Below the pieces are notes generated by a model. That model was not told the DNA's origin. It searched no databases and saw only the letters and a program-made list of their open reading frames with translations. A program made the translations under genes and the position numbers. DNA of 64,000 nucleotides from Mycobacterium colombiense (lineage in GTDB: Bacteria; Actinomycetota; Actinomycetes; Mycobacteriales; Mycobacteriaceae): the NCBI RefSeq assembly GCF_003284935.1, contig NZ_QMEV01000012.1:1-64000 (forward strand). Direction: 5' to 3'. Shown here in pieces: positions 17,286 through 26,607 of the stretch. Each line of letters opens with the position of its first letter. The stretch's first letter is position 1.

Positions 17286-18253
17286 TGCGCGCGGTGATTT
17301 GTCGCTCCTACGGCACACCCGAGGACCTGGTGATCGACGACGTGCCCGAACCCGTCGCGGCTCCGGGCCAGCTGCTGGTGCGGGTCCGTGCCGCCGCGGT
17401 CAACTTTCCCGACGTGCTGTTCATCGCCGGCAAGTACCAGGTCAAAATCCCGCCTCCGTTCATACCCGGCAACGAGATCGCCGGCGAGGTCATCGCCGTC
17501 GGGGACGGCGCGCCGTTCCGTCCCGGGCAGCGTGTTTCCGGAACCACCTTCGGTGCGTTCGCCGAACAGGCGCTGCTCGACGCGAGCCAGGCCGAGCTCA
17601 TGCCCGACAACGCCGACTTCGCCTCGGCCGCCGCCTTCGGCGTCACCTACCGCACCGCCTATCACGCGCTGCGCTCGACGGCCGCTGTCACACAAGGCGA
17701 TTGGGTGGTCGTGCTCGGGGCCGCGGGCGGCGTCGGGCTGGCCGCGGTGGACCTGGCGGTCGCGATGGAGGCCCGGGTGCTGGCCGCGGCGTCGAGCCCG
17801 GAGAAGCTCGAGCTGTGCCGCCTGCGCGGGGCCGAGGCAACCGTGGACTACGACCGCGAGGACCTCAAGATGCGCATCCGTGAACTCACCGGGGACCACG
17901 CCCGTGTGGTGCTGGACCCGGTGGGGGGAGCGTATTCGGAGCCGGCACTGCGCGGGCTCGCGCGTGGCGGCACCTTCGTCACGCTGGGCTACGCGGCGGG
18001 CACCATCCCGGCCATTCCGCTGAATCTCATTCTGTTGAAAGATATCTGCGTGCGCGGCATGGAGATCCGGACCTTCATGACCGATCGGCCCGACGACGCC
18101 GTGCGCGACCTGGCGGAGTTGGCGCAGATGTTCGCCGCCGGCACGGTGCGGCCGTATATCGGGGCGCGATTCCCGCTCTCGGAGACCGCGGCGGCGTTAC
18201 GGCATGTGGCCGACCGCAAGGTGCTGGGCAAGGTGGTGATCGACGTCGCGTGA
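17285..18253 (+). CDS. NADPH:quinone oxidoreductase-type zinc-independent MDR protein
   Basis: 322 residues, medium-chain reductase fold without zinc ligands: PGNEIAGEV, GTTFGAFAEQ, TYRTAYHAL, and the nucleotide motif LGAAGGVGLAAVDLA. Enoyl reductase or quinone reductase activity is typical of the family. Its ATG shares one base with the TetR stop (TGATG). Last gene of the operon; converges on the alkyl sulfatase with 7 bases between. Confidence 0.9.
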   Translation: MRAVICRSYGTPEDLVIDDVPEPVAAPGQLLVRVRAAAVNFPDVLFIAGKYQVKIPPPFIPGNEIAGEVIAVGDGAPFRPGQRVSGTTFGAFAEQALLDASQAELMPDNADFASAAAFGVTYRTAYHALRSTAAVTQGDWVVVLGAAGGVGLAAVDLAVAMEARVLAAASSPEKLELCRLRGAEATVDYDREDLKMRIRELTGDHARVVLDPVGGAYSEPALRGLARGGTFVTLGYAAGTIPAIPLNLILLKDICVRGMEIRTFMTDRPDDAVRDLAELAQMFAAGTVRPYIGARFPLSETAAALRHVADRKVLGKVVIDVA

Positions 18254-18260
18254 CGCGGCG

Positions 18261-20141
18261 TCACGGCGTGACGATGTTGAAATTCGGGTCCGGCGCGTCG
18301 AGCACACCGAGCAGTGCCTGCAGCGCGCCCTGATCACCGGAGAGCTCCAGGCCCGGTGAGCCGAAATCGCCCATGGCCACCGAGAGGAGCCGAATCTTGT
18401 TGGCCAGTTTGATCGTAACGGTCGCCGTGGCGGGATCGGGCGCCGCCTTGCGCCGAACCAGTACCCCATTGCGCAGGGTGAGCCGATAGTTGACCGCGGT
18501 GTCGGCGAAGGCGATGTCGATGGCGATGTCCAGATCCCAGCTGCGCGGTCCGTTGACGCGGATGGCCAGGCCGTCGAAGATCTGCTCCGGGGTCAGTTGG
18601 GACAGCAGGGTGGGCGAAGCGACCTGCCCCGCGGTGCCGAAGTTGCCGTCGCGCAATTCCGTTGCCCCGCTGAGAAAGAAGTTGCGCCAGGTCGCGTTTT
18701 CGGCTCCGTAGGCCAGCTGCTCGAGGGTGTCGGCGTAGAGATCTCGTGCACCGGCGTGCTCGGAGTCGGTGAACATCGCATGGTCCAACAGCGTGGCGGC
18801 CCAACGGAAGTCCCCGGACTCGAGCGCGGCCCGGGCCAGGTCGACGACCCGGTCGATTCCGCCCATCGCGTCGACATATCGGGGCCCCAGCGCTTCGGGC
18901 GGATGAGGCCACAGCCGGCCGGGATTGCCGTCGAACCAACCCATGTAGCGCTGGTAGATCGCCTTGACGTTGTGGCTCACCGATCCGTAGTACCCGTGTG
19001 TATGCCAGGCCCGATCGAGAGCCGGTGGCATCTGGAACATTTCGGCGATCTCGACGCCGGTGTGGCCCTGGTTCAGCAGGCGCAGGGTCTGATCGTGCAG
19101 ATACGCGTACATGTCGCGCTGCAGCGACAGGAACTCGACAATGTTCTCGCGTCCCCAGGTCGGCCAATGGTGGGAAGCGAAGACCACGTCGGCGCGATCG
19201 GCGAACGTGTCGATCGCTTCGGTGAGATAACCGGACCAGGCGTGCGGATCGCGCACCAGCGCGCCGCGCAGGGTCAGCAGGTTGTGCAGGTTGTGCGTCG
19301 CGTTCTCGGCCATGCACAGCGCGCGGAAACGCGGGAAATAGAAGTGCATTTCGGCGGGCGCCTCGGTGCCCGGCGCCATCTGGAACTCAATCTGAACCCC
19401 GTCGATGGTGTGCGTTTCGCCGGTAGCGCGGATGTCGACGGTGGGCACGATGACGGCGACCTCGCCGGTGGAGGGCGCCTGACCGAGGCCACAGCCGACC
19501 TGATCCAGCGGGCCGCGCGCCAGCAGGGCGCCGTACATGTAGGTCGCCCGCCGTGTCATTGCCGGTCCGGCATAGACGTTTTCGGACACCGCGTGCTCGA
19601 TGAAGCCTTGCGGCGCCAAGACCGTCACCGCTCCGGCGTCCACCTCCGCCTGCGAGGTGACGCCCAGTACGCCGCCGAAATGGTCGACGTGGCTGTGGGT
19701 GTAGATCACCGCGACCACGCGGCGCTCGCCGCCTCGGTGGGTGCGGTACAGCGCCAGCGCCGCCGCCGCCACTTCGGTGGACACCAAGGGGTCGATGACG
19801 ATGATGCCGCTGTCGGACTCCACGAAGGTGATGTTCGAGATGTCCAGCCCGCGAACCTGATAGATGCCGGGCACCACTTCGTAGAGGCCTTGCTTGGCGG
19901 TCAGCGTCGACTGCCGCCAGAGGCTGGGATGGACCGACGCCGGGGCGGGACCGCTCAAAAACGAGTAAACGTCGTTGTCCCACACCACCCGCCCGTCGGC
20001 CGCTTTCACCACGCACGGAGACAGGGCGGCGATGAAGCCGCGGTCGGCGTCGGCGAAATCCGCCGCGTCATGCAATGGCAGATCGTGGTCGCGATGGGCC
20101 GACTCGACGACTGCGCTGGGAGGCTTGTGGTCCACCGTCAC
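18261..20141 (-). CDS. Alkyl sulfatase (SdsA1-like metallo-beta-lactamase fold)
   Basis: 626 residues. The zinc motif THSHVDHFGG (148-157) is in the N-terminal metallo-hydrolase domain, further ligands in AENATHNLHN and SHHWPTWG. The middle helical dimerisation domain has GWFDGNPGRLWP and the C-terminal part (about 510-626) is an SCP2-like domain. Family members hydrolyse primary or secondary alkyl sulfates. No signal peptide is evident, so it is probably cytoplasmic. Corresponds to Rv3762c; divergent from lpqH. Confidence 0.92.
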   Translation of the reverse strand: MTVDHKPPSAVVESAHRDHDLPLHDAADFADADRGFIAALSPCVVKAADGRVVWDNDVYSFLSGPAPASVHPSLWRQSTLTAKQGLYEVVPGIYQVRGLDISNITFVESDSGIIVIDPLVSTEVAAAALALYRTHRGGERRVVAVIYTHSHVDHFGGVLGVTSQAEVDAGAVTVLAPQGFIEHAVSENVYAGPAMTRRATYMYGALLARGPLDQVGCGLGQAPSTGEVAVIVPTVDIRATGETHTIDGVQIEFQMAPGTEAPAEMHFYFPRFRALCMAENATHNLHNLLTLRGALVRDPHAWSGYLTEAIDTFADRADVVFASHHWPTWGRENIVEFLSLQRDMYAYLHDQTLRLLNQGHTGVEIAEMFQMPPALDRAWHTHGYYGSVSHNVKAIYQRYMGWFDGNPGRLWPHPPEALGPRYVDAMGGIDRVVDLARAALESGDFRWAATLLDHAMFTDSEHAGARDLYADTLEQLAYGAENATWRNFFLSGATELRDGNFGTAGQVASPTLLSQLTPEQIFDGLAIRVNGPRSWDLDIAIDIAFADTAVNYRLTLRNGVLVRRKAAPDPATATVTIKLANKIRLLSVAMGDFGSPGLELSGDQGALQALLGVLDAPDPNFNIVTP

Positions 20142-20312
20142 ACCTTGCCATCAACGCGGCGTCAACCACGGTGATTCGGGCGGCTTTTCGCCGTCCAATT
20201 AATGAACACAGCAACAATTTCTTCGGGTTCTGGATCGCGGCCCAGTTAACCCGCATACTGCCCAGACGGCCCTCAATGCCGAGGACCGCAACTATCGGGC
20301 AAAGGAGAACAG

Positions 20313-20783
20313 GTGAAGCGTCAACTGACGGTCGCGGTTGCCGGTGCGGCCATTCTGGCCGCTGGTATTTCCGGCTGTTCGAGTAACAACAAGTCGAATG
20401 GCGTTTCGACCTCGGTGCCGGGAGGTTCCGTGTCGGCCGATGGCAACAACTCGTCGAAGGTCATCATCGACGGCAAGGACCAGAACGTCCAGGGCACCAC
20501 GATTTGCACCAAGGCTGGCGGCAACATCTCAATCGCGGTCGGCGGGAACACCACCGGGATCAGCGTCGTGCTCGCCGACGCCGATCCGCTCGCGGTGAAG
20601 GCGGTCCAGCTCGGCAACGTCAACGGCGTGACGCTTCAGTACGCGCAAGGGGGCCAGGGCAACGCCTCGGCGGCCAAGGACGGCAACACGTACAAGATCA
20701 CCGGCACTGCCACGGGCGTCGACATGGCGAACCCGATGCAGCCGGTGAACAAGCCGTTCGAAATCGACGCGACTTGCTCCTGA
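20313..20783 (+). CDS. lpqH: 19-kDa lipoprotein antigen LpqH
   Basis: 156 residues. Lipobox ISGC with Cys22 as lipidation site, then an SSNNKSN linker and a beta-rich domain of the mycobacterial 19-kDa antigen family, with cysteines at ICTKAGG and near the C-terminus (ATCS) able to pair. A GTG start preceded by AAGGAGAAC. Surface lipoprotein recognised by TLR2 in pathogenic mycobacteria (established for M. tuberculosis Rv3763). The 171-base region upstream must hold its promoter but I see no clear operator in it. Confidence 0.95.
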   Translation: MKRQLTVAVAGAAILAAGISGCSSNNKSNGVSTSVPGGSVSADGNNSSKVIIDGKDQNVQGTTICTKAGGNISIAVGGNTTGISVVLADADPLAVKAVQLGNVNGVTLQYAQGGQGNASAAKDGNTYKITGTATGVDMANPMQPVNKPFEIDATCS

Positions 20784-20784
20784 C

Positions 20785-22293
20785 CTAATCCCCTGCGGGC
20801 GGTTGCCATCCGTTGGGTGGCAACCGCACCGTGAACTCGGTCCGCCCCGGCGCGCTGTCCACCGCGATGGTTCCGTTGTGCGCCTTGACAACCGCGGAGA
20901 CGATCGCCAACCCCAGTCCGGTGCTGCCGCCCTTGCGCGAACGCGAAGAGTCGGCGCGCGCGAACCGTTCGAAAACCTCGGATTGCAGCGCCGCCGGGAT
21001 GCCGGGTCCGTTGTCGATGACCTGCAGCACGGTGTGCGACGGCTCGGTGCTCAGCCGCGTGGTGACGATGGTGCCCGCCCCGGTGTGGACGCGGGCGTTG
21101 GCAAGCAGATTCGTCAGCACCTGGTGTAGCCGCGCGGCGTCGCCGGTGACGACCACCGGCTCCTCGGGCAGGTCGAGTTCCCACTGATGGTCGGGCCCGG
21201 CGACGTGTGCGTCGCTGACCGCATCCACCGCCAGCCGCGACAGATCCACCGGTTCGCGTTCCAGCGGTCGGCCCGAGTCCAGCCGGGCCAGCAGCAGCAG
21301 GTCCTCGACCAGGCGCGTCATCCGTTCGGTTTCGGACGCCACCCGGCTCATCGCCTGCGCCACCGCCTCACGATCGTCGCCCATCCGCTGGGTCAGTTCG
21401 GTGTAGCCGCGGATCGCCGCGAGCGGTGTGCGCAGTTCATGACTGGCGTCGGCGACGAACTGGCGGACCCGCGTCTCGCTGGCCTGCCGCGCCGACAGCG
21501 CGGCGGCGATGTGGTCCAGCATCTGGTTGAGCGCGGCGCCGAGCTGTCCCACCTCGGTGGAGGGATTCGCGTCGGATTCGCGTACGCGCACCGGCAGTTC
21601 GACCTCGCCTCGGGCCAGCGGCAGGCCGGCTACCTTGCTCGCCGTCTGCGCGACGCGACGCAACGGCGCCAGCGCCCGCCGGATGATGATCACGCCGGCC
21701 GTGGTGGCGGCGACCAGCGCGATGACCGTGACGATGCCGAAGATCACCAGCATCCGCATCAGCGTGGTGTCGATGTTGGCCATCGACAGCCCGGTGACGA
21801 TGACGTCGCCGCCACTTCGGCTCGGGGCCGCGATCACCCGGTAGCGGCCCAGGCCGTCCAGGTTCAGCGTCACCGGCTTGCGGCTGGTCGCGATCCCGGC
21901 CAGCTGCTGCTGCGCGGTGGGGCTCAGCTCGGCCCGGTCGCCGCTGCTCGTGGTGTAACCGGCATCCACGGTATTTCCGTGGCTGACCACCGCAGCCACC
22001 ATGCCCGCCGGCTGGCCCGGGGCATCCAGGAACCGCGGACCGGGGCCCGGCCGTGGATAGACGTGCTGATGCCGCCAGCCCGAATGCGGCGGCTCGGGAT
22101 ACATGAGCGCCGAGCGATAGGAGGTGCCGGCCAGCTGCCCGTCGAGCTGGGCCACCAGGTGGTGCAGCAGCGCCAGTTCGGTCGCCGCGGTGATGCCGAC
22201 GCAGACGAGGGCCAGAACGACGATCTGTCCGACCAGCAGCCGCAGCCGCAGCGACCAGACCCTTCGCGTGTCAGCGGGCCGGCTTGAGGACAT
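20785..22293 (-). CDS. tcrY: Sensor histidine kinase TcrY
   Basis: 502 residues: membrane segment (about 15-38), extracytoplasmic sensor loop, second membrane segment (about 182-205), HAMP, then HisKA with SHELRTPLAAIRGYTEL (phospho-accepting His) and HATPase with NLLANARVHT (N box), DNGPGIP (G1) and GSTGLGLAIV (G2). Phosphorylates TcrX. The start overlaps tcrX by 23 bases, so the two are co-transcribed (Rv3764c type). The stimulus is unknown. Confidence 0.93.
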   Translation of the reverse strand: MSSSRPADTRRVWSLRLRLLVGQIVVLALVCVGITAATELALLHHLVAQLDGQLAGTSYRSALMYPEPPHSGWRHQHVYPRPGPGPRFLDAPGQPAGMVAAVVSHGNTVDAGYTTSSGDRAELSPTAQQQLAGIATSRKPVTLNLDGLGRYRVIAAPSRSGGDVIVTGLSMANIDTTLMRMLVIFGIVTVIALVAATTAGVIIIRRALAPLRRVAQTASKVAGLPLARGEVELPVRVRESDANPSTEVGQLGAALNQMLDHIAAALSARQASETRVRQFVADASHELRTPLAAIRGYTELTQRMGDDREAVAQAMSRVASETERMTRLVEDLLLLARLDSGRPLEREPVDLSRLAVDAVSDAHVAGPDHQWELDLPEEPVVVTGDAARLHQVLTNLLANARVHTGAGTIVTTRLSTEPSHTVLQVIDNGPGIPAALQSEVFERFARADSSRSRKGGSTGLGLAIVSAVVKAHNGTIAVDSAPGRTEFTVRLPPNGWQPPAGD

Positions 22294-22975
22294 AACCCGC
22301 GCCGCGCAGCGTGTGGATCATCGGTTCTCGGCCGTTGTCGATCTTCTTGCGCAGGTAGGAAATGTAGAGCTCGACGATGTTGGATCGGCCGCCAAAGTCG
22401 TAACTCCACACCCGGTCCAGGATTTGGGCCTTGCTCAGCACCCGCTTGGAGTTGCGCATCATGAATCGCAAGAGCTCAAACTCCGTGGAGGTCAACGAGA
22501 TTGGCTCGCCGGCGCGGGTGACCTCGTGGCTGTCCTCGTCGAGCACCAGGTCACCGACCACCAGCTGCGCGCCGCTGTCCACCGTGGTCACCCCGGTGCG
22601 GCGCAACAGCGCACGCAGACGCAGCACGACCTCTTCGATGCTGAACGGTTTGGTGACGTAGTCGTCGCCACCCGCCGTCAGGCCGGCGATGCGGTCTTCG
22701 ACGGCGTCCTTGGCGGTGAGCAGCAGCACCGGCAGCTGCGGGTTCTCCTCGCGCAGTTTGTGTAAGACGTCGAGACCGCTCATGTCGGGCAGCATCACGT
22801 CGAGAACCACCACGTCGGGCCGCTGGGAGCGGGCCGACGCGATGGCCGAGGCGCCGTCGCCGGCGGTGGAGATGTTCCAGCCCTCGTACCGCAGTGCCAT
22901 TGACACCATGTCGGCCAGGACCGATTCGTCGTCGACGACCAAAACGTTGATGGGGTTGCCGTCCGCACGGCACAT
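22271..22975 (-). CDS. tcrX: Response regulator TcrX (OmpR/PhoB class)
   Basis: 234 residues. The receiver domain has VVDDES, phospho-acceptor aspartate in VVVLDVMLPDMSG, and LLTAKD; the C-terminal winged helix has SLTSTEFELLRFMMRNSKRVLSK and the YISYLRKKID recognition region. ATG at 22975 gives the length expected for the family; an upstream GTG at 23011 would add 12 residues. Regulated by TcrY, and commonly autoregulated, though no operator is obvious. Confidence 0.93.
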   Translation of the reverse strand: MCRADGNPINVLVVDDESVLADMVSMALRYEGWNISTAGDGASAIASARSQRPDVVVLDVMLPDMSGLDVLHKLREENPQLPVLLLTAKDAVEDRIAGLTAGGDDYVTKPFSIEEVVLRLRALLRRTGVTTVDSGAQLVVGDLVLDEDSHEVTRAGEPISLTSTEFELLRFMMRNSKRVLSKAQILDRVWSYDFGGRSNIVELYISYLRKKIDNGREPMIHTLRGAGYVLKPAR

Positions 22976-23077
22976 GACAACCCGCTCTACCGAGGCCCGG
23001 GGCTGCGTCACAAGTTCCAGTATCCGCCGGCGGCTGAGGCGCGGCTATGCCGAACCTATGCGTGTCCTGTGAAACAA

Positions 23078-23106
23078 ATCGCGCGACTGCTGAGCAGTCG
23101 CGCGAT
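23078..23106 (-). terminator. Perfect 13-bp hairpin, probable terminator
   Basis: A 13-bp perfect stem with a 3-base loop lies 20 bases after the stop of the small leftward gene at 23126-23281. On the minus strand it is followed by the T-rich TTTGTTTC. It fits an intrinsic terminator separating that gene from tcrXY. Confidence 0.6.
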
Positions 23107-23125
23107 CCGTTCTTCGGTCAAGCCG

Positions 23126-23281
23126 TTAATACCAATAGCGCCGGCCGGCCACCGGGCGGCCCACCGAACCCAGGATCCACAGGATCGCGCCGATGACCAA
23201 GAGCACGATGCCCAGCGTGGTCAGGATCGGTACGTGGAAGAAATATCCGAGAATAAGCAGGACAATCCCTAAGATAACCAT
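23126..23281 (-). CDS. Small two-helix membrane protein, DUF6131-like
   Basis: 51 residues. Starts at the ATG at 23281, which has an AAGGAAG ribosome binding site; the open frame extends to 23371 but only this start is supported. Two hydrophobic helices (about 2-17 and 19-35) are followed by GRPVAGRRYWY, the tail seen in the mycobacterial DUF6131 family. Function unknown. Followed by the hairpin at 23078-23106. Confidence 0.7.
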   Translation of the reverse strand: MVILGIVLLILGYFFHVPILTTLGIVLLVIGAILWILGSVGRPVAGRRYWY

Positions 23282-23303
23282 TTCAACTTCCTTCGAGTGA
23301 GGG

Positions 23304-23531
23304 TTAGAGGTTGATCGATTGCATTGAACTTGGTTGCGGCAGATGACAATCCGTGACTTTCGGATTGACACCGAAATAATTTAAGGGTCCGGCGATCACG
23401 GTCACCGCAACCGTGCCCGCCGACGCGCATGATGTGTTGTCGTTTTTGAAGTAGTCGCGCTGCCACGCCGCGAAGACTCCGATCAGCAACCACACCAACG
23501 CAACCGTTCCGATGATCCCGCTGCCACGCAT
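23304..23531 (-). CDS. Small membrane-anchored mycobacterial protein
   Basis: 75 residues from the ATG at 23531, which has a TTGGAGGTC ribosome binding site; a 96-residue frame is open upstream. One N-terminal membrane helix (about 5-21), then WQRDYFKNDNTSC, a short hydrophobic AGTVAVTVIAGPLNYF segment and a second cysteine in TDCHLPQ. Function unknown. It is followed 22 bases later by the DUF6131-like gene, so the pair may form a small envelope-associated operon. Confidence 0.65.
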   Translation of the reverse strand: MRGSGIIGTVALVWLLIGVFAAWQRDYFKNDNTSCASAGTVAVTVIAGPLNYFGVNPKVTDCHLPQPSSMQSINL

Positions 23532-23647
23532 CGTGACCTCCAATGTGGACGAGAAGAAGTTTCTCGTGGACGTGAAGTTACCCATTCGACTCATGTCTAA
23601 ACATGCAATGGGTTATGCGGCAGTGCTTGTCGGCACAGCTCGCGACG

Positions 23648-24058
23648 TCAGAGGTGGTCGGCGAGCCAGGTGGCGGCCCGCTTCTTCGAGGCACGGGACA
23701 ACCAGGCGTCCTGGATCAGCTCAGCTAATTCGGTTCTGCTGATTTCACCCAGCCGACTGGCGCGCACCAGGACCGACGGGTGCCCGTCGAAGTGGTCCGT
23801 GGTGAAAAACGGCGATTCGGGATCGGAGACCAACGCCAACTTGTCGCTCTCCGATTCCACCCAGAGCATGATCACGTCCGCATAGCGTTCACCGGTGTCC
23901 GGATCGGTCGCGTCGGGCCGCGGCGTGCGGAAAAACACGAACGACTTCCCGCCCACTTGGTAAATGGCGTTGCCCTTGGGGCCTTCCGCGCGCTGAACGT
24001 GCGGCATCGCGGCGGCGAACTCGTGCACGTCGCTGAGCCGGGCACGTCGGGCAGCCAT
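23648..24058 (-). CDS. MmcQ/YjbR-family protein
   Basis: 136 residues of the MmcQ/YjbR (CyaY-like fold) family: MPHVQRAEGPKGNAIYQVGGKSFVFF, then a beta-hairpin core and the FTTDHFDGHPSVLVRASRLG strand-helix section with a WLSRASKKRAATWL C-terminus. Often annotated DNA-binding on weak structural grounds. No partner gene is evident. Confidence 0.75.
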   Translation of the reverse strand: MAARRARLSDVHEFAAAMPHVQRAEGPKGNAIYQVGGKSFVFFRTPRPDATDPDTGERYADVIMLWVESESDKLALVSDPESPFFTTDHFDGHPSVLVRASRLGEISRTELAELIQDAWLSRASKKRAATWLADHL

Positions 24059-24120
24059 GACGGCGAGCGTACCTACTGCTCGTGACGTCGATGAGAGACG
24101 TTGCGTCTAAGAGGGTTTGA

Positions 24121-25065
24121 TCAGTCCGCTCGCCGTTGCGCGGACACGTAGAGGGTGGGCGGCATCGAGTCCTCCGCGCCCTGCGGGACGCTGCGGTTAT
24201 AGCGCGCCATCAATTCCGCGAACGACGCCGTCGTGACATCCCAACCACGCTCACGCAGCCAGCCGTCGACCGGCGTGCGCTCCTCCGGGTACCAGAGGTC
24301 GTCGAAGTCGGTGATCTCGGCGTTGACGAGTTCGGCGGCCGCCGCCCGCATGCGTCGCATGTCGTCGCGCTGGCGCTGCACCCGGCCGGGATCGGTGAAA
24401 CCCGAATCGGGCACGTTGGATGCGAGCCGGCTGCCCGCGACGCTCAGCGAGTCGATTCGCTCGAACAGCAGGTCCTGGGCCTGCGCTGGCAGGTAACGCA
24501 CCAGGCCTTCGGCCGACCAGACGGCGGGCTTCGAAGCGTCAAATCCCGCCTCCTGCAGCGCTTTCGGCCAGTCCTGGCGCAGGTCTATCGCAACGTTGAC
24601 CAGTTGCGCCTTCGGTTGCGCGCCGTGCTCGCGCAGGGTCTTCGATTTGAATTCCAGCACCTTGGGCTGGTCGAGCTCGTAGACGACCGTGCCGTCGGGC
24701 CATGGGAGCCGCCAACTGCGCGCGTCCAGACCGGCCGCCAGGATCACCACCTGCCGAACGCCGGCGTCGGCGGCGTCGAGGAAGAACTCGTCGAAGAACG
24801 CCGTCCGGGTGGCCATGAAGTCGACCATCAGCTGAAGCCGATCCCGCAGATCCGGCTCGATGTCGCCGGCCTTGGCCAGCAGCGCCGGATCGGCATAGAT
24901 GCTCCACATGCCCTCGCCCGCGGCGTCGACGAACACCCGCGCGAACGGATCGTTGATCAGCGGGTTCTCGCTCTCGGTCTCGGCCGCACGAGCCGCGGCG
25001 ACCCCCAGCGCGGTGGCGCCCACGCTCTGAGTGATCTCCCAGGAATCATCGTCGGTCCGCGGCAT
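24121..25065 (-). CDS. S-adenosylmethionine methyltransferase, Rv3767c family
   Basis: 314 residues of the mycobacterial leucine carboxyl methyltransferase-like (LCM/PPM) family. Hallmarks are [22 protein letters not shown] at the N-terminus, [27 protein letters not shown] (motif I) and [12 protein letters not shown] (motif II). This family is expanded in mycobacteria; the real substrates are unknown. Divergent from the NTF2-like gene at 25191. Confidence 0.9.
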   Translation of the reverse strand: MPRTDDDSWEITQSVGATALGVAAARAAETESENPLINDPFARVFVDAAGEGMWSIYADPALLAKAGDIEPDLRDRLQLMVDFMATRTAFFDEFFLDAADAGVRQVVILAAGLDARSWRLPWPDGTVVYELDQPKVLEFKSKTLREHGAQPKAQLVNVAIDLRQDWPKALQEAGFDASKPAVWSAEGLVRYLPAQAQDLLFERIDSLSVAGSRLASNVPDSGFTDPGRVQRQRDDMRRMRAAAAELVNAEITDFDDLWYPEERTPVDGWLRERGWDVTTASFAELMARYNRSVPQGAEDSMPPTLYVSAQRRAD

Positions 25066-25190
25066 GGCCAGTTCCCTTCCCCAGAAAGTAAGTTATGCAC
25101 ACTATTCTTCCAGCCACCGCCGCCCGGGGCCGCCCGTCGCCCCTGTCCTAGTCTTTTTCCCAGACGGTCCACAGGTTGCAAGGGAGTGCC

Positions 25191-25550
25191 ATGACGCCCA
25201 ACCCGTCGCGCACGCCGCAGGAGGTATTCGCCCACCACGGCACCGCACTGGCCGCGGGTGACCTCGACGAGATCGTCGCCGACTACGCCGAAGAGTCCGT
25301 GGTGATCAGCCCCTCCGGCATCGCCCGTGGCAAGCGGGCCATCCGCGGGGTGTTCGAGGCGTTGCTGGCCGATCTGCCGGATGCCCAGTGGGACTTGAAA
25401 ACTCAGCTCTTCGACGAGGACGTGCTGTTCCTGGTGTGGACTGCCGATTCGGCCCGCAACCGGGTCGACGACGGCGTTGACACCTTCGTGTTTCGTGACG
25501 GCATGATCCGAGCGCAAACGATCCGATACACGCCGCACCCGAAGGGCTGA
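25191..25550 (+). CDS. NTF2-like (SnoaL-fold) protein
   Basis: 119 residues, single cone-shaped NTF2-like domain: an N-terminal helix (TPQEVFAHHGTALAAGDLDEIVADYAEESVVISP), then beta strands including WDLKTQLFDEDVLFLVW and DTFVFRDGMIRAQTIRYT. Such proteins are small-molecule binders or isomerases. ATG at 25191 with AAGGGAG. It lies 3 bases before the APH-fold gene and is probably translated with it. Rv3768 type. Confidence 0.82.
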   Translation: MTPNPSRTPQEVFAHHGTALAAGDLDEIVADYAEESVVISPSGIARGKRAIRGVFEALLADLPDAQWDLKTQLFDEDVLFLVWTADSARNRVDDGVDTFVFRDGMIRAQTIRYTPHPKG

Positions 25551-25553
25551 CCA

Positions 25554-26588
25554 GTGGAATACGTGAACCTGGAAGCCGTCGCGGAGTGGATGTCCGGGCA
25601 GGGGCTCGGCGAGGGGCCGCTGCAGGACGTTTCGAGCGTCACCGGTGGAACCCAGAACGTCATGCTGCGGTTCACCAGGGCCGGCCGGCCCTACGTGCTG
25701 CGGCGCGGGCCGCGACACTTGCGGCCACGCAGCAACAGCGTGATCCTGCGGGAGACGAAAGTCCTTGCCGCACTTGCCGGTTCAGACGTCCCCCATCCGC
25801 ATCTGATCGCCGCCTGCGAGGACCCGGGTGTGCTGGGCGACGCCGTCTTCTACCTGATGGACCCGGTCGATGGCTTCAACGCCGGCGAGGGCCTGCCGCC
25901 GCTGCACGCCGGCGACGCCACGGTGCGCCACGGCATGGGCCTGTCGATGGCCGACGCGCTGGCCAAGCTGGGCGCCGTCGACCACGTTGCGGTGGGGCTC
26001 GCCGACTTCGGCAAGCCGCAGGGTTTCCTGGAACGCCAGGTGCCACGCTGGCTTTCGGAGCTGGAGTCCTACAACGAGTACGTGGGGTACCCAGGGCCCG
26101 ACATCCCGGGCATCGAGGAAGTGTCCACCTGGCTGGAACGGCACCGGCCGGCCAACTGGACGCCGGGCATCATGCACGGCGACTACCACGCGGCCAACGT
26201 GATGTTCTCGCGCACCGGACCCGAGGTGGTCGCGATCGTCGACTGGGAGATGTGCACGATCGGGGATCCGCTGCTGGACCTGGGCTGGCTGCTGGCCACC
26301 TGGCGTCAGCCCGACGGGACCAGCGTGTTCAGCCACGCCCTGGGCGGGCAGGAGGGGCTGGCCAGCACCGACGAACTTTTCGAGCGCTACGCCGCCAACA
26401 CCACCCGCGACCTGTCGAACATCACCTGGTACACCGTGCTGGCCTGCTTCAAGCTCGGGATCGTGATCGAGGGGACGCTGGCCCGGGCCTGCGCCGGAAA
26501 GGCGGAGAAGGAGGTCGGTGACCAGTTGCACGCCGCCACGGTGCATCTGTTCGAGCGGGCGCTGGGTCTGATCTCCAGCGAGCGCTGA
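25554..26588 (+). CDS. APH-fold phosphotransferase-family protein
   Basis: 344 residues, third APH/choline-kinase-fold protein of the window: SSVTGGTQNVMLRFTRAGRPYVLRR N-lobe, GIMHGDYHAANVMF Brenner motif, IVDWEMCTIGDPLLDLGW metal site. Much closer to the 13574 protein than to the Rv3761c-type protein in motif wording. Starts with a GTG just after the NTF2-like gene. Likely an acyl-CoA-metabolism kinase or small-molecule kinase; substrate not determinable. Confidence 0.85.
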   Translation: MEYVNLEAVAEWMSGQGLGEGPLQDVSSVTGGTQNVMLRFTRAGRPYVLRRGPRHLRPRSNSVILRETKVLAALAGSDVPHPHLIAACEDPGVLGDAVFYLMDPVDGFNAGEGLPPLHAGDATVRHGMGLSMADALAKLGAVDHVAVGLADFGKPQGFLERQVPRWLSELESYNEYVGYPGPDIPGIEEVSTWLERHRPANWTPGIMHGDYHAANVMFSRTGPEVVAIVDWEMCTIGDPLLDLGWLLATWRQPDGTSVFSHALGGQEGLASTDELFERYAANTTRDLSNITWYTVLACFKLGIVIEGTLARACAGKAEKEVGDQLHAATVHLFERALGLISSER

Positions 26589-26607
26589 CCTACTAACATC
26601 TCCTCTC

